Assembly: GCA_015680685.1 (NCBI GenBank)
Contig: MNCI01030336.1
Location: 373,515 to 437,514 of the forward strand
DNA from: Gnetum montanum
Lineage: Eukaryota > Streptophyta > Gnetopsida > Gnetales > Gnetaceae
Reading direction: 5' to 3'
DNA: 64,000 bases
The position numbers were made by a program, and so were the translations under genes. The notes under the pieces were generated by a model. The model was given only the letters and a program-made list of their open reading frames with translations. It was not told the DNA's origin and searched no databases. Positions 21,920 through 33,622 of this stretch are shown one piece after another (within the stretch, counting starts at the first letter, position 1; every line of letters begins with the position of its first letter).

Positions 21920-22420
21920 ACACTCTTTATCATTATCATCATCATAGCCTTGTTTGAACAAAATAAGGTCAATTACACAAATTCTTTTTCACCATTCACC
22001 TCTATAGATCTTTGTTTATTTGTAGTTTCTTCAAATCATCTTTGATTGTTTTTTCTCATGTCTTCTTTAGTTTTTGTTTTAGTGGCTTTTGCACATGTCC
22101 AAACTATCTAAGCCACCATTCTTATAGCTTATCTAAAATAGAAGATATTCTAAGTATTCCCCTAATGTCTACATTATGTAGTTTATCTCTTTTTATAACA
22201 TTCAACATCTATCTAAGCATTTGCATTTTTGCGACATTGATCTATTGTTCATGCCTCTTTTGTATTGCCCAACATTCAACACTATCTAAGATAGTAGGCC
22301 TAAATGTTATGTGATAAAATTTCCTTGTTAATTTTATTAGTATTCTTTTATCACATATGATGCCACTAGCTAGTCTCCTCCATGTTGACCATCTTGATGT
22401 GCAAAACACTATAAAAAAAC
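21920..22420 (-). pseudogene. LINE reverse transcriptase C-terminal fragment
   Basis: On the minus strand, from 22420 downward: WRRLASGIICDKRILIKLTR, DSVECWAIQKRHEQ, INVAKMQMLR, RDKLHNVDIRGILRI, WFGHVQKPL-like and KKT.EKTIKDDLKKLQ. This is the typical tail of a plant non-LTR (LINE) polymerase, with stops inside (after HEQ, MLR and KKT). It ends near a short gat repeat (21939-21955) such as closes some LINEs. The upstream RT palm is not seen, so it is a 5'-truncated copy. The hydrophobic plus-strand ORF at 22012-22314 is its shadow. Confidence 0.72.
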
Positions 22421-24848
22421 TTCAAAGTTTTGTTAAAGAGAGAACTTTCCAAATATCTCCCAATTTTCTCATCCAAAAGCATGGTGATAATTACATTCTT
22501 GAAGCCTTATTAAATTTGTGATAAATAAGATTATTTTTAGGAATCATCTCATATGTAATTTTGGAGCTAAAAAGGGAGAAACTTAGGAAAAACTTAGCTC
22601 GTTAAATGTTGGAGCGAAGATCAAAAAGGTAAAACTTCTACAAAGGATTAGATTGATAAAAGTTGTGCCTTCAATAAATCTTTGTAAACAGAAAATAATC
22701 ACCAAGGCCATACAATTCACAAACACAAACACGGCCAAATGAAACCAGACAATTTAGACAGACAATTGAGACAATTAAGGAGGTCTAATAATGCTTCAAT
22801 TTTTTTCCAAAGAGCTTATGCAAATCAGGAGAGCTTAAGCAAATCAAGTATTAGTTTTTTGAATTCTCACTCAAAACAAACTAGTAACAAGGACCATCTT
22901 CTTCTGATGATAGTTTGCCTTTGAGGTTCCCATAAGTCGGTTGATATATGGCTTTTGAAACAATTTGGAAATAGATTAAGGAACTTTAAAAATGAATGGC
23001 TTCAAGGCCATTGGTGATTATAGCCTAGAAGATTGAATTTGGATTTTGGATATTCTTCAAATAATATACTTTTTCTAACACTCTTATTTCAATAAGAACG
23101 GGAGAATGGTGCTATGTTTCAAATCTTTCTTACATCTATTTTTATCTTGTTGAGCAAGCTAGGAAAAGTAATGCTAAAAGAATACCAACCATCGCCAATT
23201 CTTTGCTTTATTGCTGGTACATGAGGTGATTTTAACACACAGAATGGGCCTACTCTTGTATCTATACGTGTCTTACGCCTGCGAAAGATGAACGTCTTAA
23301 TCATCTTTTTTTTGAATAATGGCAAATAAATAGTCTCAAATGATCTGAATCAGAAGCAAAATTTCACGCAAAATTTCACGCTTCTTTTGAAGAGTCTGAA
23401 TGTGCGAAGGAAAACCCTTTGATACATATGGCAGGCTATAAATGAAGGTATTTTTAAGGGGAAGAAGGATTAAACACCAATCAAATTTTATAGGCTTGCC
23501 AACGTAGGTCTACCTCTAGACATGAATCAAATTTGAGTGGGCTTAACTACTTGGGACTGCTTTTAGAGAATAATGCATAAACCAATGTAAATGATGAATT
23601 TCCTTCAGTATCCCTTTCTCAGTAATCATGTATGTTAAATTAAAATGCTTTGATCAATTTTTGGCTGTTTCTAGGAATTTCCCCCATTGCATTTTTTTGT
23701 TCTTGTTTGTTGGGGTGGATAGATGCACATCTGTTTGAATCTACAACCCTGAAAATGCAGTTTTAATGCTCTATTTATCATTGATATACATAAAAGCATG
23801 TTCCTTTCTCTATTAAAAAAATGCAATAAAAAATTTCAACATAGTATGACCAAGTTTTTTGATCTAACCAATCAAAAACATGAGGAAACCATGTTTACCA
23901 TAACAATATACTTTCCAAAGTGTTTGTTACCTTCACCCCCTTAATTTTATCAATTTCTAATTGGTTTGCAAACTCCCTCATAAATCATTTAAATACAAGT
24001 GTGGATTAATGCATCTCTACAGCATCCACCTTGATTATGCTTATCTGAGTTGATTCTAGAATCAGCCGTCGGTATTTTTTCAAAAACAAGCAAAATCCAA
24101 AATCCAAAAGCTAGACCAATCAGATTGTACGGTTACTGAAACACTTGAAAGAAATTTTTTTCTTAGGTACCTGTTCTTGCTTTTCCAGATGAATATTACA
24201 GTTGTACATGACTTGCTCACAACATAGAAATGTATTATTAAATTGCTATGACAGAGTGCCAAGTATGAAAACTGATTTGCAAAGTGACTTAAGACATCAC
24301 TAAGTTTGGGTTAAGTGTTTCTCGAATGATATAAAAATGGCATTGCATCATTTCCAACCTTGGCAATAAACAACAAAATTAAGCCTGCTTCCATATTATA
24401 TCAAGACTGAGAACCATAAATTACTGCTAATTTTCTCCACTTACAGAGTGCATGTACCCAAGGAAATGTACTGCACCATTCTCAGAGAAATATATAAGAA
24501 GGTGTATGAATATGAACAATCGTACATCCATCATACATCTACATAAGTCAGTAAAACTGAAATTCTTTGAATTTTTATCCCGCAAAAATAATCACAGGCA
24601 CACACAAAATTGCAACCATGAAATTTGTAATAAAGGAAATAATAGATGAATGAAACTACTTCGAAAATTGATGAATCCAAAAATTGAAAGGCCTATTTAA
24701 ATTTGCTCAAATGTAGATATTCTTACGTTAGCCCTAAGAGAGTTCAAAAGCAACCCTACTTGTATCTGGAAAAACCCTAATGCAACAATTAGACTTTCAA
24801 AACATTTGAAAAACATAAATGGATTTAAAAAATCCAACATCCAGACAG

Positions 24849-25160
24849 TTAAAAAAAATAAAACAAAACAAATACGCCAGGACTTGAAAACCTTTTTTGA
24901 AGAAAAAAAAAGCGGAAGGACCAAACATTAAATAAATACAAACAAGGTTCCTCATGACAAAAATATGAACTATAATGGATAGAAATAAGCTCCTCAGATG
25001 TCTCTTCATATCTACACACCGCTTCTGAGTGTATACTCAAGATTCTGCAATTGGAACGATAATAGCAACAATAAATTTGTAAATGTTCCATCATCACAGG
25101 AGCTTTACCTCTGTGAAATGATTCAGCTAAAACCAAAAGCATAAATGCTTCCATAAACAA
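24849..25160 (-). CDS. Unrecognised ORF, possible host exon
   Basis: Open for 103 codons: MFMEAFMLLVLAESFHRGK ... HEEPCLYLFNVW. The upstream sequence tctcattacaag (about 25163-25175, minus) could be a splice acceptor and cacagag|gtaaag (about 25108) a donor, leaving a small exon. No domain is recognised, and the C-terminal part is low complexity (Phe-rich). It could equally be chance. It lies about 230 nt downstream, in minus orientation, of a telo-box-like motif. Confidence 0.18.
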   Translation of the reverse strand: MFMEAFMLLVLAESFHRGKAPVMMEHLQIYCCYYRSNCRILSIHSEAVCRYEETSEELISIHYSSYFCHEEPCLYLFNVWSFRFFFLQKRFSSPGVFVLFYFF

Positions 25161-25384
25161 CTTGTAATGAGATTAAAGACGCATTTTCGGCTAACGAGGA
25201 TGAAGGCAAGGCTAAATATTACCAGTGTAACAGTCGGCAAAAAAAACCCAAAAAACAAAAGAAATTAGATGCTGTTCACGCTATAGATTCATTCTGATCA
25301 TAAGGCAAATTCTTTAACCGACGATGCGACTTGCATACCATAGGGCGGATAATCTTCTTTAACGTATTTGAAGTAATGTATTCA

Positions 25385-25400
25385 CAGTTTAGGGTTTGGG
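25385..25400 (-). promoter_or_regulatory. Telo-box-like motif
   Basis: Minus strand reads tatcccaaaccctaaactg; the core aaaccctaa is the plant telo-box found in promoters of translation-related genes. A single copy in AT-rich DNA may be chance. Confidence 0.25.
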
Positions 25401-26601
25401 ATATTTAGAATATGGGAGCGTGGAAATGCAAAGGACATGATATGTATCTTGTAATCTACGGTTGCCCTAAACCGGAATGGGTCGGTAAATAATGTGATGG
25501 GAGAGGGAAGGAGGGTGTCAAGAATTGAAAATCGAAAGGGGAAATTTTTATTATGCCCATAAAATCACAAAGGATTTATTGGACGGTTATAGAATCTTTA
25601 TTTGAATAAATTAAAAAACATTGTTGATATAATGCCTAAGTGGATTTGAAAGAGAACACTCAGTAGGTAGCTTAGATATATATATGTATTTCTATGAATT
25701 GGCCAAGATGATTTTATAAATTAACATTACGTCATAGAAGCTTAGACGAGGTAACAAGATTAATAAAAGTGGAATCACTCATCCATCTTCTCTTTGTCTA
25801 CCCATTTCCCAATTTCATCATACTTTTTCTATCTAATTTTGTTCTTTTGATGTTTGTTTGGGGTGTTGGTACATTGTAGCAACATCTAAAGCTTCGTGCT
25901 TTCGATCGAATGATTATTTCTCATGATCTTGTCGCAATTGTTCTTCTACATATGCAATTTCTAACATAAATGTAGGTAGATGGATTTCCAATGTGCTACA
26001 ACAGTTAATAATGTTATGAAACATGAATAAATTATTCAATAAAAATATATACAAATTTAGTATGGGTAGACAATAAGAACCTGCATTTTTTGTTAATTAT
26101 TGGAATTATTATTATCAATATAGTCGATCATTTCAGAGGATGAATTTCCAGGTGGTGAAAAAAAATTAGAAACAGATACAATTTAAAAAAGGTTTGTAAA
26201 GTATGTAAATAACATGATAAAATTTAGCAACATTAAAGTGAGAAATGTAAAATGCAAAAATTTCATTGTTTTGAAATATTAAAAATGCACAAATCATTAT
26301 CCTATCATACTCCTAAATCTAGTTGAATCTGTTGTCATTCTTGTTGACGTCATTTTGATTCTTGTTTCTGAAATCATCTTCTCTCCTCTATGCTCATTGA
26401 TTCTAAATTTGTACTCTTTGTGATTTGTGGTCATCCTCAGCCTTGCTCACGTACACACCTACAAACACTACCACAACCTCATTATCTATTGTAATAGATA
26501 ATTGCTATAAATGATCTTGAACAAACTATTTTACAGCTTCGTAATTGGGACTAATAGTAACATAATCATGTCGTTAGAATTTACAAATACTTTGATTTAA
26601 G

Positions 26602-26865
26602 AGGTTGAATATTTTATTATTTTGAAATAAAAAAACTCTACTCCTATTCCAAATGACTATCATTCGAAGTGGCATACCTTCAAAAAGCCTATTGTTTAAG
26701 ATCATTCCAAGTGGCATACCTCCAAAAAACTTGCTAGTTGAATATTTTAGTGTTTTGAAAAAAAAATCTCTACTCTTGTTTTTCTATTGTTCCAAGTGGT
26801 ATACCTCCAAAAAGCCTATTGTTTAAGATTGTTCCAAGTGGCATACCTGTAAAGAACTTGCTTTT
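26602..26865 (+). repeat. Tandem duplication of about 132 bp, each with two half-repeats
   Basis: Unit 1 (26602-26735) and unit 2 (26736-26865) both begin with gttgaatattttannnttttg and contain ctctactc. Each then carries two copies of a module aagtggcataccttcaaaaa, so the module occurs four times. No coding frame is evident. Confidence 0.75.
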
Positions 26866-27570
26866 TAAGTTTTGCTAAGAAGTTGAGAATGCTTATGGAG
26901 ATCAATTGCATAGAATTTTATCTTTTGGAGTTGCTACTGTCACTTAGATATATTTGTAGAGAAATTATGTTATATAGAGGAAGAAGGCGCAGAAATGTAG
27001 ATAATTGCGGTAATTTGAAGTTTGAAATTAGTGTAAGGAATATAAATAAAAAGTAAATTAGATTTTTCAATTTTCCATTATGAATTTAAAGATGTACTGG
27101 CTAGATGTATTGATCTTCATCTTTAATGTTTTGTTTCCATTATTGAATAACGTATAGTCATTTTGATTTTGGTTTTCAATATGAATATTAATTCTCAATG
27201 AATCAATTTGAGATTTTATTAATTTGTAAAATATATAAGATTCTCTCAACCAAATAATAGATATATATTATAAATATATAGCTAAACTAATGTTAAATTG
27301 ACTATAAATGACCTATCTCAACAAACAATTTGATTCCTTAAACAAGTAGGAATGGCCAAGCATAGATACTTTTAAGTACTACATAACAAACCTCTTCTAC
27401 TAGAATGTAAATAAAAATGATTCTTTTTTATGTATTGAAGTAAACTTTAGCCAAGGCTTTTTCTTTGATATTTTTTTGAAAGAGCCTTTTGTTTAAAGGC
27501 AAAACCTCCATCATAGTATTCCATGACTAACACTATAATTTAACTTGATGCAACCATCCATTTTCTTATG

Positions 27571-28491
27571 TGATGAAGTGTCAAAAGTCAATGTGTCAAC
27601 TGGGCCACGTATACGGGGCTGCGTCGATGTGGGCCCGTCGACATAGCCACCCTGCATCGATGTAGCCCCGTTTACGTAGCCACCTTTCCCAGATCTATAA
27701 ATATGAGGGCCTTCCATCTCATTTAGGCATCGTTTTGAGTAGTAGTAGCGAAGCTCTTGCAGTTTGTCCTTGCAAGAGATAGAATATTCTCTAAGTGCCC
27801 ACAGCAGGTGTAAGAAAAGTGATTGGATCTTTATTCGAGCGGTGATGTATCTGAGCCCATTGGCATGATGGCAATAAAGATGAACTGTTCAAGCATACCT
27901 TGCAGCATTTGGACTTAGTTATTTCATGCATTTAATAGTTTAATATGTTTATGCTTTATTAATTACTTGTTTATGCTTTATTAGTTACTTGTTGATTATT
28001 TAAGTTTTAATTATTATAATTTCAATCATTATTGTTCATTCATACTTCGTTAAAGGCATAAGTACGACCATCTCGAACGTAATCCAAACGCTTGGTAAGC
28101 CCAGTGACGCTTAATGTCTGGTGACCCGGAAGTGTTAGGAGATGCTCAGAACGTGCTCGGAAGATGGGACCGGATACTTATGTTAGGAATAGTTAAGATT
28201 TAGATTAAGATAATTTTAGATTAATTAATATTCTATCCTTATTTTCCAAAATGATTAGTCGCCAAAAAGATAATTAAAAAGATATAAAAATCATTAGCCT
28301 TAGTGTCACTTAACCAACATAACCGAACTTCACAAGTGAGATTAGGATGACAACGACTGTTCTAACCCAAGGTTTCACTGGTTAGAAGTCTGGTGTATGT
28401 TAAGTGCTTACAGTCTACGGAATTCGACTAAGTCGCGCGTGAACGCTCGTGATTCGTATGGTTGGGCGTAGGGATACCTAGCTGCTCATCA
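27571..28491 (+). repeat. Element C 5' LTR
   Basis: 921 bp, tgatgaagtg...ctcatca. U3 (27600-27680) contains gcgtcgatgtgggcccgtcg and gcatcgatgtagccccg repeats. TATA (tctataaatatg, about 27695) follows, then the conserved block ctaagtgcccacagcagg and ggatctttattcgagc. The aataaag signal is near 27870. The partner LTR is missing. Confidence 0.85.
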
Positions 28492-28492
28492 T

Positions 28493-28510
28493 TGGCACCA
28501 TTGCCGAGGA
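28493..28510 (+). other. Element C primer binding site (tRNA-Asp type)
   Basis: tggcaccattgccgagga, three mismatches from the tRNA-Asp site tggcgccgttgccgggga, one base after the LTR. Confidence 0.8.
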
Positions 28511-28657
28511 CTATTAGTCTTACATGCATCATCTGACCTTAGTGAAATTATCATTTAAGTCGTTGGAATGGACCTAGGGTAGAAATATTTATGCACACTA
28601 GGAAAATTCAAGTAAATAGTAAGGTACACCGATTATATGGACCATCTAACGTCTAAC

Positions 28658-29899
28658 ATGTCTTCTCACAGGAGAGATGCATTCGAACCATCGGTGCCGC
28701 AAGAATGTCGGGTGGTGTACAAACATCCCGATGAATATGTCCCTGATTTCACATTCATCCTACATCAAGATGAACATCTTCGATGGCGGGACATGGAGGG
28801 TAGCATCGTGCTACCGCCCGACCGAGTAGCTCCTGCAATGCTATATTACAATCTGGGCAGATTGGGCATCTAGGACCGAGTGGCGGAGTATGTCATGGAG
28901 GACCATGACTATCGGGACTATCGTCCTATGGAGGCTCAACGAACAAGAGATCAGTAGCATGCGAAGAGATATGAACAGTAGAAGGGGAAGCAATTCACCA
29001 ACTCCTTATCCTTGCAAGGGCTGCAAGACGATGGGGATCCCGTATTTCATGATATTCATTCAACCGAACTTCCCCTGGGGCCGCAGTTCCTCCAGTCGAT
29101 CATTCAGAACAAACCTCTAAGTGACCACGATCCTCAAGGGGATGGATGGTCATGTAGCAAAGCTGGGGGAGATGACTACGACCGCCACTAGGGTAGATGG
29201 GAAGATCGTTGTCGGAGCGGTGGTGATGCCTCTCCTTCTTCTCCATCCTTCCCCTCTCTTGCACCTTCATCCAGCTCAGGCTTTGAGCGTAACAGGGGAA
29301 GGCTGGAGAGAAAGGACGATGGTAAACAGGTTCAAAAGGGGCAATGTGAGGGAGCACGTGACCAATCGCATGGCCCTCGCCAGCATGAAAGATGGGGTAG
29401 TAGAAATCATCACAGATGTCATAGTCCCCAACAGAACTATGATTCAGACGAGCCATTATTAGCTACTCGGAGCATGCTCCAAATTGCAGAGGCAATTCAC
29501 ATTCCAAGTAGGCACATGAAGGATAGTCGAATCAAGCGTGTTGACATGAACAACATCCCCAGGTTTGAAGGGGAATACAATTGTGATCCGTAGACCCACC
29601 TACAAGCGTTCCATGACGCCTGCACCCTGCAAAATATTGATAATGACTGGCAATGGTTGAAGCTGTTCCCTCGCACACTCATCAAAGAAGTTGAAAGTTG
29701 GTACCGGTCCTTGGAGCCGGAATCAATCAGAAGATGGAGTACGATGCTTGAAATCTTTAATGACAAATATCAAATGTACTCTAGAGTGGCGAATCTAAGA
29801 TGGCAAATCCAAGGTTGGAAACAAGGAAATCATGAACCCTTGGATGCTGCCATGAGCAAGTATTACTCACTGTTGCATCGGTGCCCTGGTCATGGTTAA
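28658..29899 (+). pseudogene. Element C gag, 5' part
   Basis: Start chosen at 28658 (MSSHRRDAFEPSVPQ), homologous to the starts in A, D and F; an in-frame upstream ATG at 28637 exists. Signature YKHPDEYVPDFTFILHQDEH, then a charged variable region, then the capsid core LFPRTLIKEVESWYRSLEPE and RRWSTMLEIFNDKYQMYSRV (29657-29790). In-frame TAG codons break it (for example after LGI near 28870 and near 29590); the frame itself is preserved. Insertion of D at 29900 cuts it after CPGHG, and the frame resumes at 37322. Confidence 0.8.
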
Positions 29900-30895
29900 T
29901 AATGAGTGGCGAGGTATCCCTACACTCAACCATAAGAAACGAGCGTAGCACACGTGATTCGGTCGAACTCCGCAAACTAAGTGCCTACACGCCCCATGGA
30001 ACACTTGGGGTTAATCATTTGTTGTCTTCCCAGACTTGTAGTTGTCACGGTGCATGGTTAAGTAAGTTCGAGGTATATGATTTTTATAGTCTTTTATGTT
30101 TTATCTCCTATGCTATCGAGGTGAAGGGTTGGAGAAACTAACTAACTCTAACTAATGAACTAAGTCTAAATTACCTAGTGTCAGCATCCGTTCCCACTTA
30201 CCATACACACCTTGAATCGATGCAACCGCGGCTACCAAATGCTAATCATTGTTAGGATCACCACGCATAATGCACGTGCTCGAAGTGGTCGTACTGAGGC
30301 ACTTAATTAGGAGGAAAGGGTTGAGAGAATCTAATATAGCCTAAGTGCGATGAGCAGCCGATTCCTTGACTAACCGTACACATCTTGGTGCACGACTACC
30401 ACTGGGATTACCAAGCGCAGATCTTGGATATGCCACTGGGTTACTAAGTAGTCACACTTAGATGCTCGTAATCAAGTCGTACTCATATGATGTTGTGATG
30501 AGCAGCTGATTCCTTGATTATCCATACACATCCTTAGATGCTCGTAATCAAGTCGTTCTCATTTTGCATTCTAGGAGTTTAAGGGTGAGAGAGAGAAAGC
30601 AATAAATAACATTAAAATAAAATCCTATTCCATGCACTACAAGGTTTATCTAGGAAGTTTGCCTTTATTGTCGTACACAACTTGTGTTCAGGTACAATGT
30701 TGCTCAAATAAAGATCCGTTCACTTTAGGACTCCTACTGCAGGCACATGGAAAATATTCTATCTCTGGAGTGATCAAACTGCCAGAGTTTTCCTACTTCT
30801 AACTCAGGATGAGGAAACAAGGGAAAGCCACCTCTTATTTATAGACTTGGTGGCGGATAGCGATATCGTGGCCTATGCAATATCGCGTCTCATCA
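29900..30895 (-). repeat. Element D 3' LTR
   Basis: 996 bp. U3 next to 30895 holds only two gatat-type palindromes (30862, 30881). An internal duplication is present: blocks starting gatgagcagc(c/t)gattcctt at about 30347 and 30500, each followed by gatgctcgtaatcaagtcgt. Confidence 0.87.
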
Positions 30896-30912
30896 TACCT
30901 CCATGACTGAAT
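30896..30912 (-). other. Element D 3' polypurine tract
   Basis: Minus strand reads attcagtcatggaggta directly before the 3' LTR. Confidence 0.75.
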
Positions 30913-31079
30913 GAAAACTCATCCTCGAGTTCCTTACAAAATATTGGGAAGGTATGGGATTATTGAGGGGAATGGAACTAATGGGATGACATGTGAATGG
31001 ATCATCATTACAAGACTCAACAACTGGTGTTCATGACAACAAGGGTGAACACCTTATTACATTGACATCAGGCCTCATT

Positions 31080-31140
31080 TGGTAGCTGAGAGAAAAGAGA
31101 AGAGAGAAGAGGAGAGAAGAAGAGAGAAGAAGTCTTGCTA
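31080..31140 (-). repeat. Pyrimidine-rich simple repeat in element D
   Basis: gagagaaga-type runs on plus, ttcttctctcttc on minus. A has only a short tctctctctctttctc at the homologous place, so this is a local expansion. Confidence 0.6.
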
Positions 31141-31276
31141 CTGCCAACGCCAAGATTGCGCCTTTCATTGTCCATCCATAAGCACGTCATCGATCTTGCT
31201 CCTTGCATAGCTGCTGTAGCGCTACTTCATTCCATGTGTTCCCTCCAGATTCGGTCCGTTATTGCATGATTGCCAT

Positions 31277-31507
31277 ATGCACATACAACACAATCTTATA
31301 TTAGCAAAGGGTAAATGAATCATCATGTAATTGATACCTTGCTTCGGTGTAAGTTCATTGGCTAGGTTGTGGTATGGCTGATATGGATCGGGAGATGTAT
31401 TAATGATGACTACCGAAGGTGTAGGGGTTAGGAAGAAAATCAAAAAATTCGGGGCTAGGAGAAAATCAAAAAAATCGAGCCCCGTACCTCCATGACTAAT
31501 CGCGAAC
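31277..31507 (-). other. Element D ORF3 leader intron remnant
   Basis: Minus strand donor ccggag|gttcgcgattagtc with a G-run variant (atggaggtacgggg). The acceptor has become gtgcat before ATG GCA ATC. The following short frame stops after five codons. Homologous to 19468-19671 in A. Confidence 0.45.
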
Positions 31508-31645
31508 CTCCGGTAGCGTTAGAATGGAGAAAGGAAAGGAGTAAGAAAGATAGATAAAAAGGAACAACTATAACATCGAGGAATTGGATGTTAAGATGGT
31601 AATGAAAAAAATAAAATTAATTGCAAAAATGTTAGGGAAAAGAAG

Positions 31646-32182
31646 TTAACTAGTGCACCAAATAGGAATGTCAGTGGGTCCTCCCCAAAGTAGGCTCATG
31701 CCCTTTAATGCCCTGACAAACCCACATTCAAAGAGTTCATAGGCTCTGAGAATGTCATTTCTTAACCGCAAGAATTTACCAAAAAGAAAACAATGCATCA
31801 ACCAAAATATATACACTAATGATACAACCAGTAATGAGGTGAATAATGGAGAGAAGGATGGAGAGAATAGAATGGAAAGGAATCTCAAGAACAAGGTGGT
31901 GTACAACCCCTTGTGTAGTTCATGATTAATGTGACTTAGAAAATCCCATTCCAAGTCCGGCCTCAAACCAACCACATCCAGTGACTTCGCATCAATGCAT
32001 TTGGCTAAACCATCCGCTTGGATAACAAGGATGCCTTCCCCAAGAGTCACCACCATTATGACAAAACAAAGGAGAGAATGGGAAGCGAGAAGGGCCTTAG
32101 TTAGAGAGAACACTTTTGGTTCCATAACCAGTGCTTGTAGCCCAAGTTTATTTTGTCTAATGGGTGTGCTTTGAATTCTCAC
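31646..32182 (-). other. Long ORF containing the LLWGG patch, element D
   Basis: 178 codons open; hydrophobic middle (LFTSLLVVSLVYIFW) and near the end ALKGMSLLWGGPTDIP. The nucleotide patch (31671-31712) is shared with B, C, E and H, but the rest is not open in those copies. It may be a vestigial coding segment or a conserved RNA element in a chance ORF. Confidence 0.3.
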
Positions 32183-32202
32183 TTAGTTTAGTTTTTTTTT
32201 GT

Positions 32203-32498
32203 NNNNNNNNNNNNNNNNNNNNNNNNNNNNNNNNNNNNNNNNNNNNNNNNNNNNNNNNNNNNNNNNNNNNNNNNNNNNNNNNNNNNNNNNNNNNNNNNNN
32301 NNNNNNNNNNNNNNNNNNNNNNNNNNNNNNNNNNNNNNNNNNNNNNNNNNNNNNNNNNNNNNNNNNNNNNNNNNNNNNNNNNNNNNNNNNNNNNNNNNNN
32401 NNNNNNNNNNNNNNNNNNNNNNNNNNNNNNNNNNNNNNNNNNNNNNNNNNNNNNNNNNNNNNNNNNNNNNNNNNNNNNNNNNNNNNNNNNNNNNNNNN
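32203..32498. other. Assembly gap (296 N)
   Basis: Lies between a T-run and the T-rich (plus: A-rich) minisatellite of element D, the same neighbourhood as the gap in A. Confidence 0.98.
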
Positions 32499-32775
32499 AC
32501 ACACATATAGAAAAAATAAAAAAGTATAATGATGTTGTAAAACAAAAATAAGAAAAGTTAAAGAAATTTGTAAAACAAAAACAAGAAAAGTTAAAAAAAT
32601 TTGTAAAACAAAAATGTGTAAGACAAAAATGTGTAAAACAAAAATGTGTAAGACAAAAAACTTGTAAAACAAAAATGTTGTAAAACAAAAATACGTAAAA
32701 CAAAAACTTGTGAAACAAAAACGTGTAAAACAAAAACGTTGTAAAACAAAAACATTGTAAAAAAAAACTTAAAAG
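32499..32775 (-). repeat. T-rich minisatellite, element D
   Basis: About 15 degenerate copies of gtaaaacaaaaac on plus (tttttgttttacacg in element sense). Translations give Phe/Leu-rich strings that are not genes. Confidence 0.75.
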
Positions 32776-32805
32776 AACTGAGGGCCTCATATGGTTAACA
32801 TAGGT

Positions 32806-32842
32806 GGCCATCTCCCCCATGACTGAGTGGAAAGGGAGAGAT
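32806..32842 (-). other. Post-protease PPT-like motif, element D
   Basis: Minus strand reads ctcagtcatgggggagatgg, placed between the protease end and the minisatellite. Confidence 0.5.
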
Positions 32843-32949
32843 CCGAAATAATGAGTGCCTATTTGAATTTCTTAGAAATGTCCAACTTCTCCCAATTGAT
32901 GATCTTAGATTAAGGGGTGAAAGTTGGCGACGCTCATATTCCAATGTGT

Positions 32950-33622
32950 CTATGCCTTCATTGTTGGCATGGGTTAGTGCCTCAGTTCGTTACATGCATA
33001 TTTGGTTGCTCCTTCTAGTAGCTGTCAACCATGGGGTATCTTCTACTAGTTGTGTGGTTGCTACATACAGGAATTTTTGTTTCAAAGTTTCAAGGGCACA
33101 CCTGCTGCATGAAGGCATTTTCTCCATGTCATCACCTAATGAATTACTGTATGTGATGCATGGAACTTTCCTCTTCTCAGTCTTTCCATAAATATTTATC
33201 TTAGAGATTTCCAAGAAAAGATCACGGATCCTAAGGCATGCGTCTACTGTATTAAGCCATGCCTTTCCCATTGTAATTGGGAAGTCCCCTTCATTGTTGT
33301 TGACTTCAATCACTAGGAAATCAACTGGGTAAGACCAATCACACACAGTGGTAATGATGTCCTCCACTAATCCCAAGGGAATGGTGATGGACTGGTCTAC
33401 CAACTCTAATTGAATGTTGCTCTTCTTAAGTTGGGGTAGGTTACAGGCTTGATACATCTCTTGTGAAATTAAGTTGACTCCGGAACCTGAGTTAAGAAGA
33501 GCCCTATGTGGTTCATTTCTGGCGACTTGAAGGTAGATTAAGGGACTTCTAGGATCAGTTAGTTTCCTAGGAAGGTGGCCTACCTTGATCCATTCGGTTA
33601 TGGTATGCGTCAACATAATCAT
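32950..33622 (-). pseudogene. Element D aspartic protease, active site Asn
   Basis: Uninterrupted frame of 210 codons at 32990-33622: IYLQVARNEPHRALLNSGSG, with N-S-G in place of the catalytic D-S-G, then LVEDIITTVCDWSYPVDFLV and FPITMGKAWLNTVDA. It ends TPWLTATRRSNQICM and is followed by noncoding sequence, not RT. The long open frame suggests this copy is fairly young, yet the active-site change would abolish cleavage. Confidence 0.75.

Larger units (their letters stand above)
22421..27570. other. 5-kb stretch without recognisable retroelement coding sequence
   Basis: AT-rich, with only short ORFs in all frames. No LTR end, PBS or RT motif was found. It contains a telo-box-like sequence, one unrecognised ORF and a tandem duplication (listed separately). 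It may be old host DNA between insertions. Confidence 0.5.

Noticed and set aside
22012-22314. Plus-strand ORF of 100 codons, Cys/Phe-rich
   Set aside because: Exact antisense of the LINE polymerase tail, whose motifs are specific.
32157-32820. ORFs of up to 210 codons spanning 32183-32820
   Set aside because: Gap-derived X plus Phe/Leu strings from the T-rich minisatellite.
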